Shown one piece after another: positions 33,284 through 39,618 of a stretch of 39,618 bases of DNA. The stretch covers positions 1 to 39,618 of the forward strand of contig NZ_ARYM01000030.1 of the NCBI RefSeq assembly GCF_000685315.1, written 5' to 3'. Position 1 is the first letter of the stretch. Each line of letters opens with the position of its first letter. The stretch comes from Hyphomonas polymorpha PS728. GTDB lineage: Bacteria; Pseudomonadota; Alphaproteobacteria; Caulobacterales; Hyphomonadaceae. Position numbers and translations under genes: made by a program. The notes beneath the pieces are model-generated. The model worked only from the letters and a program-made list of their open reading frames with translations, did no database searches and was not told the DNA's origin.

Positions 33284-33584
33284 GCGGGCGTGGCGAAACT
33301 GGTAGACGCAACGGACTTAAGCCAAAACAGATTGAGTGCGCTCGTGGAAACCCGAGACGTAGAACTGCTCAAATTCGGGGAAACCTTCACTGGCAATCCC
33401 GAGCCAAGCCCAGCGATGGGAAGGTGTAGAGACTAGACGGGCAGCACCTAAAGCCGAACGGCCAGGGTGAAGGGATAGTCCAGACCACAAACGCCACGCA
33501 CGTGGCGGCGGCGAAAGTCGAAGTGGTAAGAAAATCCGTAGGACCGAAAGGTTCGTGCCGGTTCGATTCCGGCCGCCCGCACCA
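33284..33584 (+). tRNA. tRNA-Leu (anticodon TAA) interrupted by a group I intron
   Basis: Exon 1 is 33284-33318 and exon 2 is 33531-33584. Joined, they give an 89-nt tRNA: acceptor GCGGGCG/CGCCCGC, D arm GCGAAACTGGTAGACGC, anticodon stem ACGGA/TCCGT with loop CTTAAAA (anticodon TAA), a long variable arm (AGGACCGAAAGGTTCGT), T arm GCCGGTTCGATTCCGGC, discriminator A and encoded CCA. All stems pair perfectly. The intron falls between anticodon bases U34 and A35. The sequence differs at several places from the broken chromosomal tRNA-Leu half at 31800, so it was probably brought in by the element. Confidence 0.93.
33319..33530 (+). ncRNA. Self-splicing group I intron, subgroup IC3, in tRNA-Leu anticodon loop
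   Basis: The 212-nt intron has the conserved core of tRNA group I introns: CAAATTCGGGGAAACC (33370-33385, P/J region), CCCGAGCCAAGCC (33398-33410, Q), AAGGTGTAGAGACTAGACGG then GCACCTAA (33421-33450, R), and AGGGATAGTCCAG (33471-33483, S). The 5' exon ...ACUU pairs with the guide GAGU at 33334-33337, giving the obligatory U-G pair at the splice site. The last intron base is G (33530). The core resembles the Azoarcus tRNA-Ile intron. It has no open reading frame, so it cannot move by its own endonuclease. Confidence 0.93.
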
Positions 33585-33586
33585 AC

Positions 33587-33796
33587 TCACTTCAAACGGC
33601 TGTACTGCCGTATTCCCGCAGAGCGGAACCGCTCTGCCTCTGCATAGTGAGGAGCGAACGCGACGAACGGCGGCGTTTCAGGATCGCGGACGCGATCAGC
33701 CATCTTAGAAATCTGAATGCGGGGCACGATGTGCCGCCTCAACGAAAAGCAGTCATCATCTTTCTGATAGGCGCGCCATAAGCGCTTGTTCGCCAT
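33587..33796 (-). CDS. Small hypothetical protein of the element
   Basis: This is a possible 69-aa basic protein (MANKRLWRAYQKDD... PETPPFVAFAPHYAEAERF). It lies 33 bp downstream of the small gene at 33830-34030 on the same strand and ends 2 bp from the tRNA-Leu. A GAGG lies about 12 bases upstream of the ATG. I recognise no family. It could be spurious. Confidence 0.35.
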   Translation of the reverse strand: MANKRLWRAYQKDDDCFSLRRHIVPRIQISKMADRVRDPETPPFVAFAPHYAEAERFRSAGIRQYSRLK

Positions 33797-33829
33797 CTGC
33801 TTGATAGCCTCTGACGAGCAAGAGCACGG

Positions 33830-34030
33830 CTACGGTCGACGCGGCTTAATATTGCGGCTTATGATGCGCGCCAGCGCCTCATCGATAAAACGAATGCTGA
33901 TCTGAATATGTGGGCAATCTTCGAGGCGCAGGCCGCGCGCTTCAAGATCGTTGATGATTTCGGCGCGCTTGGCGCGAAGCTGTTGAACGGTAAGACCCTT
34001 CAAATCTGCCTGGGTGAATATGAACGACAT
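33830..34030 (-). CDS. Small hypothetical protein (66 aa) of the element
   Basis: This short protein starts MSFIFTQADLKGLTVQQLRAK and ends in a basic tail NIKPRRP. It is predicted mainly helical with alternating charges. A strong site AAGGAG sits 8 bases before the ATG at 34030. The upstream in-frame extension to 34240 is rejected as it has no ribosome site and an unlikely composition. The family is unknown; similar small genes beside integrases often encode regulators, but there is no helix-turn-helix motif I can point to. Confidence 0.65.
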   Translation of the reverse strand: MSFIFTQADLKGLTVQQLRAKRAEIINDLEARGLRLEDCPHIQISIRFIDEALARIISRNIKPRRP

Positions 34031-34429
34031 GGTGTTTCTCCTTGTTTTGGAGACCGCGACCATCGCGGCCTTCACGGCAGACAAGGAGCAGCGCGTATCG
34101 CCAGCCCGCACTCGTGCGAAACAAAGTGGAGAAGCCCAGACTTGGGCTTGCGGGCATAGAGGCGAACCGATGCAAGGATGCCAATGAGAAGGACGCGGCT
34201 CGCGAAGCTTCAAATTAGAAACACCGTGCACTGAGTTCACGGGTCAGGTCAGACAGAAGGTCGAACCGCAACTCTCGCAACATCCGAAATCACGTAAGTC
34301 CCGATCTGGTGCGCGACGCGAAAAGATTCCCGCATTGATAGAATCCCGTTTTCTTGATGCGCAGGCTGCATCATCGTGTGCGTGCTGCCTTCTCAGTAGC
34401 CTGACGAAGGCGCCCACAGGAGAAACGCG
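34031..34429. other. Structured intergenic region between divergent element genes
   Basis: No gene is supported. The region contains nested pairing: outer stem GCCCGC/GCGGGC (34104-34109 with 34150-34155) around an inner hairpin AAGCCCA-GACT-TGGGCTT (34132-34149). A separate hairpin CCGCGA-CCA-TCGCGG (34054-34068) lies just ahead of the ribosome site of the minus-strand gene. The promoters for both divergent genes must be here. Confidence 0.5.
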
Positions 34430-35089
34430 ATGTCACAATGGCAAGAGCTTGTGACAGACGGGCACGTGCGCGCCGCCCGCTGGCGAAACGCAACGCCCTT
34501 TCTGCTTGTCGCAGCAGCGGCAACCATCACATTGGGGGCGTTGGCGCTCATTTTCGCGCCGCAGGCCGAGCGCTCGGATCGCGTGGCGAATGCCAAACGC
34601 GAGTATGTCCGAACACTGAGCGCAGCAGTCGCGCAGCTTGATCCGCTGATCGCTTCGATACAGATCGAACCTGAAAATCCCGCAGCAGCCGTGAGCCGCA
34701 CAGAAGTGCAAGGCCAGGTCACGGAGGCACTCGAAAGACTGAACGCGGCGGGGCGTTTGCCCGCAGAAGCCGCGCGAATCAAAATAGAAGACTATTGGGC
34801 AGGCAGATGGGAAGCTGGCACGCTCAACGCGCTGCGCAAGAACAATACCGTTCTTGTTGCCTCATATGTGCGTCTCGATACGCCATCAGCCGATAGTGAT
34901 CGGCCGCCCCAGCTTGCGCGCACCTACGGGCTCTTTCGCAAGTCTGCCGCTGGCACATGGGACTATTACTGCCTGGACTTCGCCGCCGCTCTGCGCTGCG
35001 ACCAGACATCCGTGCGCCCGCATGAAGTGATCGGAACGCTGAGAGACTTTCTGCCATCCAGCGCGACCACAGGGAGTAACAGATCATGA
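34430..35089 (+). CDS. Bitopic membrane protein next to the coupling protein gene
   Basis: This 219-aa protein has one membrane helix near residues 23-45 (ATPFLLVAAAATITLGALALIFA) and a mostly extracytoplasmic remainder with a helical segment and a C-terminal domain ('GTWDYYCLDFAAALRCDQT') that has two Cys able to form a disulfide. I recognise no family. AGGAG lies ahead of the ATG. Its TGA overlaps the ATG of the T4CP gene (ATGA), so the two are co-translated. The context suggests an accessory membrane partner of the coupling protein, for example in contact with a type IV secretion channel; this is inference. Confidence 0.75.
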   Translation: MSQWQELVTDGHVRAARWRNATPFLLVAAAATITLGALALIFAPQAERSDRVANAKREYVRTLSAAVAQLDPLIASIQIEPENPAAAVSRTEVQGQVTEALERLNAAGRLPAEAARIKIEDYWAGRWEAGTLNALRKNNTVLVASYVRLDTPSADSDRPPQLARTYGLFRKSAAGTWDYYCLDFAAALRCDQTSVRPHEVIGTLRDFLPSSATTGSNRS

Positions 35090-37695
35090 CCGAAGGGTTT
35101 GATATAGGTTTGCTGATGGCGCTCGCCGCCATCGCGGTGGTCGCTGCGCTTGTGTTGTTGCCGCCTGTGCGCAGCATTGCCATGTCGCTGCTCAACATCT
35201 TTCCAGCGATGCTTTTGTTTGCACTCGGCACAGTGGCATGGGTCGCAGATCGTCCGATCCAGTGGCTGATCGCCCGTGTGCCTCCCCTACAGCGTGCAGG
35301 TGACCTGTTCGCCCGCGCCGTTGAAAAAACTGGCGCGCGCAAGGAAGGGCTCGCCTCTGGCAATCGCGACGCTGTCGCGCAAGAGATGTGGCCAGAAAAC
35401 CGCTTCCCGTTTCTCTATTCCGAAGTGCCTGACGATATCCGCCGCCCTCTTTGGGAAGATGGCAAACTTGTTGGCGGTATTGATTTGCCATGGATGGCCG
35501 ACCGCCACTTTAATGAAGGACTGTCCACAGCGGCAGGACGCCTTGGCCTCACAGCCACGCTGATCGCACTTGCTGCGCAGCCGATCATCTTTGGGCTGAT
35601 CTCGTTTTTTACGCGCAGCGAGAGTCCAGCCGAGCAAATCCTGCTGGAGCAATTCCCAGGCGAAGAGCCAATCTATCTCGGAAGCTGGGCAGTCTGGCAG
35701 GCCATGGCCGCCAATACCGCTGGCGGAATTGCTTTCGCGCTGCTGCTTGCAGCGGCGCTGATTGCTGCATGGGTTTTGATCGCGCTTGGCATTGGCCTGC
35801 TCGTTGCGGTGGCCGCTGTCGAGCATTGGCGCAGCGTCGCCGCTGCGCCCTATGAGGCCATTTCCAAAGACGCGCATGTGCGCTGGAGTTACCGCGCCGA
35901 AGCGCGGGCACTCGCCCATACGGGCTATGTGCGGCAGGTGAGCCATGCCAATGGCTACCTCGGCGGATCGCCGCTTTTCAAAGTGGGATCGGGAACGGGT
36001 ACGCTGCGCCTGCGCGGCGATCTTGCCGCCCCCGTCAAGGATCAGCCGCTCGCACTGGATCGCGAGTCGCTCTTCCAGCATCTGCTCGTCTTTGGCGGCA
36101 CAGGTGATGGAAAAACCACCGCCATATTGAAGCCGCTCATGACGCAGGTTCTCGCCGAGCCCAGGTTCGGCGCCTATGTCACCGACGCCAAGGGCGTCTT
36201 GTGGCGCGACGCCGAACGCATTGCCGAGCAGGTCGGGCGCAAGGCTGACATTGTTCGCATCGGCACGGGCGCAAGCGAGCTTGGCGTGAACATCACCGCC
36301 AAGCTATCGCCCAACCAGATCGCTGCCACGCTGCGGTCTGTGCTCACCCAAATGGGCGGCGGGCGCGGTGACAGCTTCTGGCCTGACATGGCCGCAAACG
36401 TCATGCGGCACATGCTGACCATCGGGCGCGCATACGCGGAAACGCCCGAAGGCCAGGCCGAAGCGCGCCACCTCAACCCCTATAGTCTCTGGTGGGCTTA
36501 TCAGGCCGTCATCGACGAAAAGCGCCTTCAACCCGCGCTCGACGCTATCGGCAAAGCGACCACTGGCCATATCCTCCGCATGGAAACGGCGCGCGCCGCT
36601 GGCGAGCGTGACACCTACGCGCAGCTCGAAGAACGCACCGCGCGGCTGGCAGGGCCAGACGTTGTCGCGAGCCACACCTATCTGACCCAATCCTGGGCCG
36701 AGATGGCGAAGGACACAAAGACAGGCATCATCGCCAATATCTCGCAACTGATGGATGGCTTCGCAGGTGCGCCGATCTTGCGTGAACGTTTCCTCTGCGG
36801 GCTGGACACAGTCACGGCCAGCCTTGATGCGCCGCTGAACGGCAAGATCGCGCTTGTCACGCTCAACACGGTGGATGACGGCTTGCCCGCGCGCCTGATC
36901 GCCATCTTGCTCAAAACCGTCCTTTATCGGGTAGCGCGGCTGCGCGAAGCCGCGCTCAAACAGTCAGGCGCCAATCCCCAAGACAAACCCTGCCTTGTCG
37001 TCATGGACGAGGTGCAGGAACTCGCCACGGTCGATCCGACCACGGGCTTGTCGGACGCGACCTTCTGGAACGTCGCCCGTTCGACGGGTCTTGCGGGTGT
37101 CTTTGCCACCCAGACCGTCGCCGCGCTGACGCAGGCCATGGGCAAGGACGCCGCCGAAAACTTCATGCAGCAATCGCGCAGCAAGATATTCCTGCGCAGC
37201 GAGGATCAGGCGACCGTCTCCTATGCCTGCTGGGTAGCAGGCCAGTTTGAGCGAAACCGCGTCTTCGGAGACGGACAGTGGGAAAGCCTTGATCAGCGCA
37301 AGTTGATCAGCGGCTGGTCTCCCTTCGATCATCTCGATGATGCTGCATCGCCAGATGAGGGATCAGGCACGCAGTTCTTCTTTAAAGCCGCCATGGGCTT
37401 TCTCTCGCGCGCCGGCATTGGCCAGGCGTCTGCCAAGCCCACCTATGCCACTGACAACCGCTTTGTCCCCCAAGCGACAGACCAGTCAACACAGCTCGCC
37501 GCGCTCAGTGCAATGCAGCAAGCAGCATGGCGGCAGGAAGATCAGGACCGCAAATTTCGCACCGAGGGCAATACAACCGCCCCCGCCATGACACCCGCTG
37601 ACTTCATCGCCATGGGAAGATGGCATGCTTATGCACACATCCAACGGGCAGGTTTGGCACGGCAGGACGTGATCGAACTGCAACACAGCTTTTGA
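35086..37695 (+). CDS. TraG/VirD4-type conjugative coupling ATPase (T4CP)
   Basis: This inner-membrane ATPase, 869 aa, links relaxase-bound DNA to a secretion channel. The N-terminal part has about four membrane helices (near residues 7-29, 36-54, 151-175 and 214-245). Walker A GGTGDGKTT is at residues 337-345 and Walker B CLVVMDEVQEL begins at residue 636. A downstream motif GVFATQTVAALTQAM fits the VirD4/TraG motif III, and the C-terminus is rich in Gln/Ala. The large loop with extra helices is longer than in classical VirD4. It is translationally coupled to the preceding membrane protein and lies upstream of mobC and the relaxase, so the three make a DNA-processing module. Confidence 0.93.
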   Translation: MTEGFDIGLLMALAAIAVVAALVLLPPVRSIAMSLLNIFPAMLLFALGTVAWVADRPIQWLIARVPPLQRAGDLFARAVEKTGARKEGLASGNRDAVAQEMWPENRFPFLYSEVPDDIRRPLWEDGKLVGGIDLPWMADRHFNEGLSTAAGRLGLTATLIALAAQPIIFGLISFFTRSESPAEQILLEQFPGEEPIYLGSWAVWQAMAANTAGGIAFALLLAAALIAAWVLIALGIGLLVAVAAVEHWRSVAAAPYEAISKDAHVRWSYRAEARALAHTGYVRQVSHANGYLGGSPLFKVGSGTGTLRLRGDLAAPVKDQPLALDRESLFQHLLVFGGTGDGKTTAILKPLMTQVLAEPRFGAYVTDAKGVLWRDAERIAEQVGRKADIVRIGTGASELGVNITAKLSPNQIAATLRSVLTQMGGGRGDSFWPDMAANVMRHMLTIGRAYAETPEGQAEARHLNPYSLWWAYQAVIDEKRLQPALDAIGKATTGHILRMETARAAGERDTYAQLEERTARLAGPDVVASHTYLTQSWAEMAKDTKTGIIANISQLMDGFAGAPILRERFLCGLDTVTASLDAPLNGKIALVTLNTVDDGLPARLIAILLKTVLYRVARLREAALKQSGANPQDKPCLVVMDEVQELATVDPTTGLSDATFWNVARSTGLAGVFATQTVAALTQAMGKDAAENFMQQSRSKIFLRSEDQATVSYACWVAGQFERNRVFGDGQWESLDQRKLISGWSPFDHLDDAASPDEGSGTQFFFKAAMGFLSRAGIGQASAKPTYATDNRFVPQATDQSTQLAALSAMQQAAWRQEDQDRKFRTEGNTTAPAMTPADFIAMGRWHAYAHIQRAGLARQDVIELQHSF

Positions 37696-37730
37696 TCAGC
37701 GCAGCGCTCTTTGCGGCGGTGCGGGACGGG

Positions 37731-37824
37731 CAATCGTTAATGATTTTTTGCTATTCTGAGGTAATTCGGGAGTCTGCAAGCCATGCGCGGTCACACCGCG
37801 CGCCGCCAATCGTTAACGATTGGC
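37731..37824. promoter_or_regulatory. Pair of related palindromes upstream of the mob genes
   Basis: GCCAATCGTTAACGATTGGC (37805-37824) is a perfect 20-bp palindrome. A related imperfect copy, CAATCGTTAATGATT (37731-37745), lies about 75 bp upstream. They are candidate operator or relaxosome-protein sites. Confidence 0.7.
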
Positions 37825-37892
37825 TGGCTTGGCAAGGGGTCATTGCATACCCCGTTGCATCCCCGAGCGCAGGAGCTTCGCCCCGTGCACCC

Positions 37893-38114
37893 GACCAAAG
37901 AGCCTTCGCGCCCTTTGGAAACCTGACTGGGGTTTCGCCCCCAGCGACGACACAAGGGGCTGTCGCGCCCCTTGGAACCACGACCAAAGAGCCTTCGTGC
38001 CCTTTGGAAACCAGACTGGGGTTTCGTCCCCAGCGACGACCATGGGCCTTCGAGCCCTTGGAGCCTGACCAAGGAGGCTGCCCGCCCTTGGAACAAGGGC
38101 CAGCACCGTGCTGG
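37893..38114. repeat. Array of about eight GC-rich hairpins with a 59-bp near-identical direct repeat
   Basis: The 59-bp unit at 37893-37951 recurs at 37982-38040 with three differences (period 89 bp). Each unit holds two hairpins: CCAAAG...CTTTGG (37895-37918, 37984-38007) and CTGGGG-TTTCGY-CCCCAG (37927-37944, 38016-38033). Two of the three differences fall in hairpin loops and the third between hairpins. More hairpins follow: CAAGGGGC...GCCCCTTG (37953-37974), GGGC-CTTCGA-GCCC (38044-38057), CCAAGG...CCTTGG (38069-38091) and CCAGCAC-C-GTGCTGG (38100-38114). Confidence 0.85.
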
Positions 38115-38170
38115 ACCGAGCGGAGGCAAAGCCCCCGCAGACTGCCGCGCCATACAAATGAGAGGTGCGC

Positions 38171-38530
38171 ATGACGAGTGGCAGCGAAAAGCGGCGCAGG
38201 GGTGACACGATCACGGTACGTGTCACACCCGACGAGCGCGCCGCCATTGATGAGCTCTCCGCGCTCCGAGGGATGAGCGTAGGAGCGTTCATGCGCGCTG
38301 CGGCGCTTGGCGATCCAGGCCCGCGCGCCCAGCGCCGCGTCCCTATCGACGCCAAAATGCTGCGCCGCCTCGTTGGCGAGGTTGGCCGTGTCGGCAACAA
38401 CCTCAACCAGATCGCCCACCGCCTCAATGCTCGAAACGAGTATGATGAGGCGCGGCTGCAAGCGGCGCTCGCCGCCCATGATGATCTTCGCAAGGCCATT
38501 CTGGCCGTTCTGGGGGTGCCCACGAAGTGA
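38171..38530 (+). CDS. mobC: MobC-like relaxosome accessory protein
   Basis: This 119-aa protein has an N-terminal ribbon-helix-helix-like DNA-binding part ('ITVRVTPDERAAIDELSALRGMSVGAFMRAAAL') and a C-terminal MobC signature GRVGNNLNQIAHRLN. Such proteins bind oriT and help the relaxase melt the DNA. ATG 38171 is used, with AGAGG just upstream; an in-frame GTG at 38165 is possible. Its TGA overlaps the relaxase GTG (GTGA), so the two are translationally coupled. Confidence 0.9.
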   Translation: MTSGSEKRRRGDTITVRVTPDERAAIDELSALRGMSVGAFMRAAALGDPGPRAQRRVPIDAKMLRRLVGEVGRVGNNLNQIAHRLNARNEYDEARLQAALAAHDDLRKAILAVLGVPTK

Positions 38531-39618
38531 TCATCAAGGGCAAGAGCCGCAGCGGCCCCAAGCAACTCGCCACCCACCTTCTCCGCGCCGATACCAACGA
38601 GCGCGTCGAAATCCTCGAACTGCAATCCTCCGCCCAGACGCTCGGGGATGCCTTCAAGGAGTGGCAACTCATTGCCGAGGGCACCAAAGGCAAGCGCGGC
38701 CTCTACCACGCCAATATCGACCCCGCCGAGCAGTACAGCATGACTGCCAGCCAATGGGTGCGGGCCGTGGAAGTGCTTGAACGCGAGCTTGGCCTCGACG
38801 GCCAGCCGCGCGCCGTTGTGCTGCACGAAAAAAATGGCCGCCAGCATATCCACGTGGTCTGGCAGCGGACCGACATCGACACGATGACGCTGGTTTCTGA
38901 CAGCAACAACTATCACGCCCACGAACGGGCCAGCGCCGCGCTTGAAAAGGAGTTCGGGCACGATCTCGTGCCTGGCAAACACGAAAAACGTGTTGCTGAT
39001 CAGCCCATCCCAGCCGCCGAGTTCAACCATGCTGAATGGCAGCAGGCCGAACGCTCGGGCATCGACCCCAAGGCCTTCAAGGATCGCGTCACCTCTCACT
39101 ATAATGCGGCGGACAGCGGCAGCGCATTCGTCGCCAAGCTGGACGACGATGGACTTATCATTGCCAAGGGCGACCGCCGCGATTTTGTGATCGTCGATCA
39201 GGCTGGCGAGGTCTATAGCCTCGCACGGCAGATCAAAGGCGTGACTGCCAAGGATCTGCGCGACTTCATGACCGATGTGCAAGCCGACGCTTTGCCAAGC
39301 GTTGCAGAGGCAAAGTCGATCCAGGCCGAGCGCCCGCCGAGGCCCGCAGCGGAGCCGCAGGAACTTGCCATCACCGAGCCGCCCGCAATGGAAGCGGCCG
39401 ATCCTCAAAAGCTTGAAGAGACTTTGAAGGAATGGCATGCCGATGACATGCGCAAACTTGCTGAGCTACAGCATACCGAACGCGCGCAAGCTGCGCACGC
39501 TTTGGATGTGAAGTTTGCAGATCAGATGGCGCAATCAGACGCCATGCGCGCCGCCGCCCTCGAAAAGTACGATCAGCAGGCCGAGCGCACGGGCGTGTCC
39601 GTCGTCATGTATTTTGAG
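38527..39618 (+). CDS. Relaxase / mobilization nuclease, 3'-truncated by window
   Basis: The frame starts at GTG 38527, overlapping the mobC stop, and stays open for 364 codons to the window end. The N-terminal part ('KSRSGPKQLATHLLRADTNERVEILEL') and the HUH-type metal motif HEKNGRQHIHVVWQRTD (His100, His107, His109) identify a relaxase that nicks oriT and leads the strand into the recipient. SDSNNYHAHERASAALEKEFGHD follows, as in VirD2/MobA-type mobilization nucleases of alphaproteobacteria. After residue 270 the chain becomes charged and helical, rich in Ala, Glu and Gln. No obvious active-site Tyr is visible near the N-terminus, as in other members I recall. Confidence 0.9.
   Translation, partial: MIIKGKSRSGPKQLATHLLRADTNERVEILELQSSAQTLGDAFKEWQLIAEGTKGKRGLYHANIDPAEQYSMTASQWVRAVEVLERELGLDGQPRAVVLHEKNGRQHIHVVWQRTDIDTMTLVSDSNNYHAHERASAALEKEFGHDLVPGKHEKRVADQPIPAAEFNHAEWQQAERSGIDPKAFKDRVTSHYNAADSGSAFVAKLDDDGLIIAKGDRRDFVIVDQAGEVYSLARQIKGVTAKDLRDFMTDVQADALPSVAEAKSIQAERPPRPAAEPQELAITEPPAMEAADPQKLEETLKEWHADDMRKLAELQHTERAQAAHALDVKFADQMAQSDAMRAAALEKYDQQAERTGVSVVMYFE

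Larger units (their letters stand above)
37696..38170. other. Non-coding region upstream of mobC, probable oriT/regulatory DNA
   Basis: These 475 bp hold no gene that I can support. They contain the palindrome pair at 37731-37824 and the hairpin array at 37893-38114. The position directly before mobC and the relaxase, where oriT usually lies in mobilizable elements, suggests it contains the nic site, but I cannot locate that site. Confidence 0.5.
31838..39618 (+). mobile_element. Integrative mobilizable/conjugative element in tRNA-Leu(UAA), left end; right end outside window
   Basis: Boundaries: the left edge is the break in the tRNA-Leu anticodon loop at 31837/31838; the right end is not in the window. 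Contents in order are a tyrosine integrase, an intron-containing tRNA-Leu, two small minus-strand genes, a membrane protein, a T4CP, hairpin/palindrome DNA, MobC and a relaxase. GC is lower than in the flanking chromosome (about 52% in a sampled part of the integrase gene against about 67% in the neighbouring oxidoreductase gene). No type IV secretion channel genes are seen yet, so it may be mobilizable or have them further right. Confidence 0.85.

Noticed and set aside
37893..38040. Repeat pair considered as a CRISPR array
   Set aside because: Only two copies of a 59-bp unit occur, the sequence between them is itself hairpin-forming and related, and no cas genes are present.
37840..39438. 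A 532-codon open frame on the minus strand over the hairpin array, mobC and the relaxase
   Set aside because: It is antisense to two clear families (MobC and relaxase) and its translation is low-complexity, so it is a shadow of high-GC coding DNA.

Overview
The window is high-GC DNA from an alphaproteobacterium. Gene content and style (DUF3035 lipoprotein, TIGR01459-type HAD protein, TIGR02001 outer-membrane protein, IleRS with a degenerate C-terminal zinc site, start/stop overlaps) point to the Hyphomonadaceae/Caulobacterales, for example a Hyphomonas-like marine bacterium. That placement is an inference from gene families, not a search result.

Positions 1-5490 look like the end of an exopolysaccharide locus. 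They hold the 3' part of a CysN-CysC fusion (sulfate activation to PAPS), a Wza-like export lipoprotein, the broken head of a Wzz/Wzc-type co-polymerase followed by about 1 kb of decayed DNA, a PilZ protein and an AGE-family epimerase. Positions 5567-9200 carry a dienoyl-CoA isomerase-like crotonase, a Baeyer-Villiger monooxygenase and a three-domain lipoprotein, followed by tRNA-Val(TAC).

Positions 9600-20800 are mostly minus-strand housekeeping genes: two overlapping M16 peptidases (one without the zinc motif), a DUF3035 lipoprotein, lspA, ileS, a YbjN-like secreted protein, ribF overlapping a MaoC hydratase, and a HAD hydrolase. Two copies of a roughly 140-bp palindromic intergenic repeat lie at 6424-6563 and 13715-13856. 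Positions 20900-31700 hold a DUF2157 membrane protein behind a TetR-type palindrome, a BLUF blue-light sensor, a frameshifted SDR, an outer-membrane protein, alanine dehydrogenase, an amidohydrolase, pirin, a histidine-kinase-like protein without its phospho-acceptor His, an FAD oxidoreductase and an azoreductase.

From 31800 to the end of the window lies an integrative mobile element. A tRNA-Leu(UAA) gene (from 31800) is cut exactly at the end of its anticodon loop (31837). Next comes a tyrosine integrase behind a near-consensus promoter with an 11-bp tandem repeat. Then comes a second, complete but sequence-divergent tRNA-Leu(UAA), whose anticodon is interrupted between U34 and A35 by a 212-nt IC3 group I intron (33319-33530). 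Further on are two small genes, a bitopic membrane protein, a TraG/VirD4-type coupling protein, an array of GC-rich hairpins next to palindromes (likely oriT/regulatory DNA), a MobC-like protein and a relaxase that runs off the window.

The most interesting reading is that the element destroys the host tRNA-Leu(UAA) at its anticodon loop and carries a replacement. The intron in that replacement would split the same anticodon-loop site at DNA level, so the replacement cannot serve as attB, yet splicing restores the mature tRNA. The sequence supports the parts directly; the immunity/compensation role is inference.
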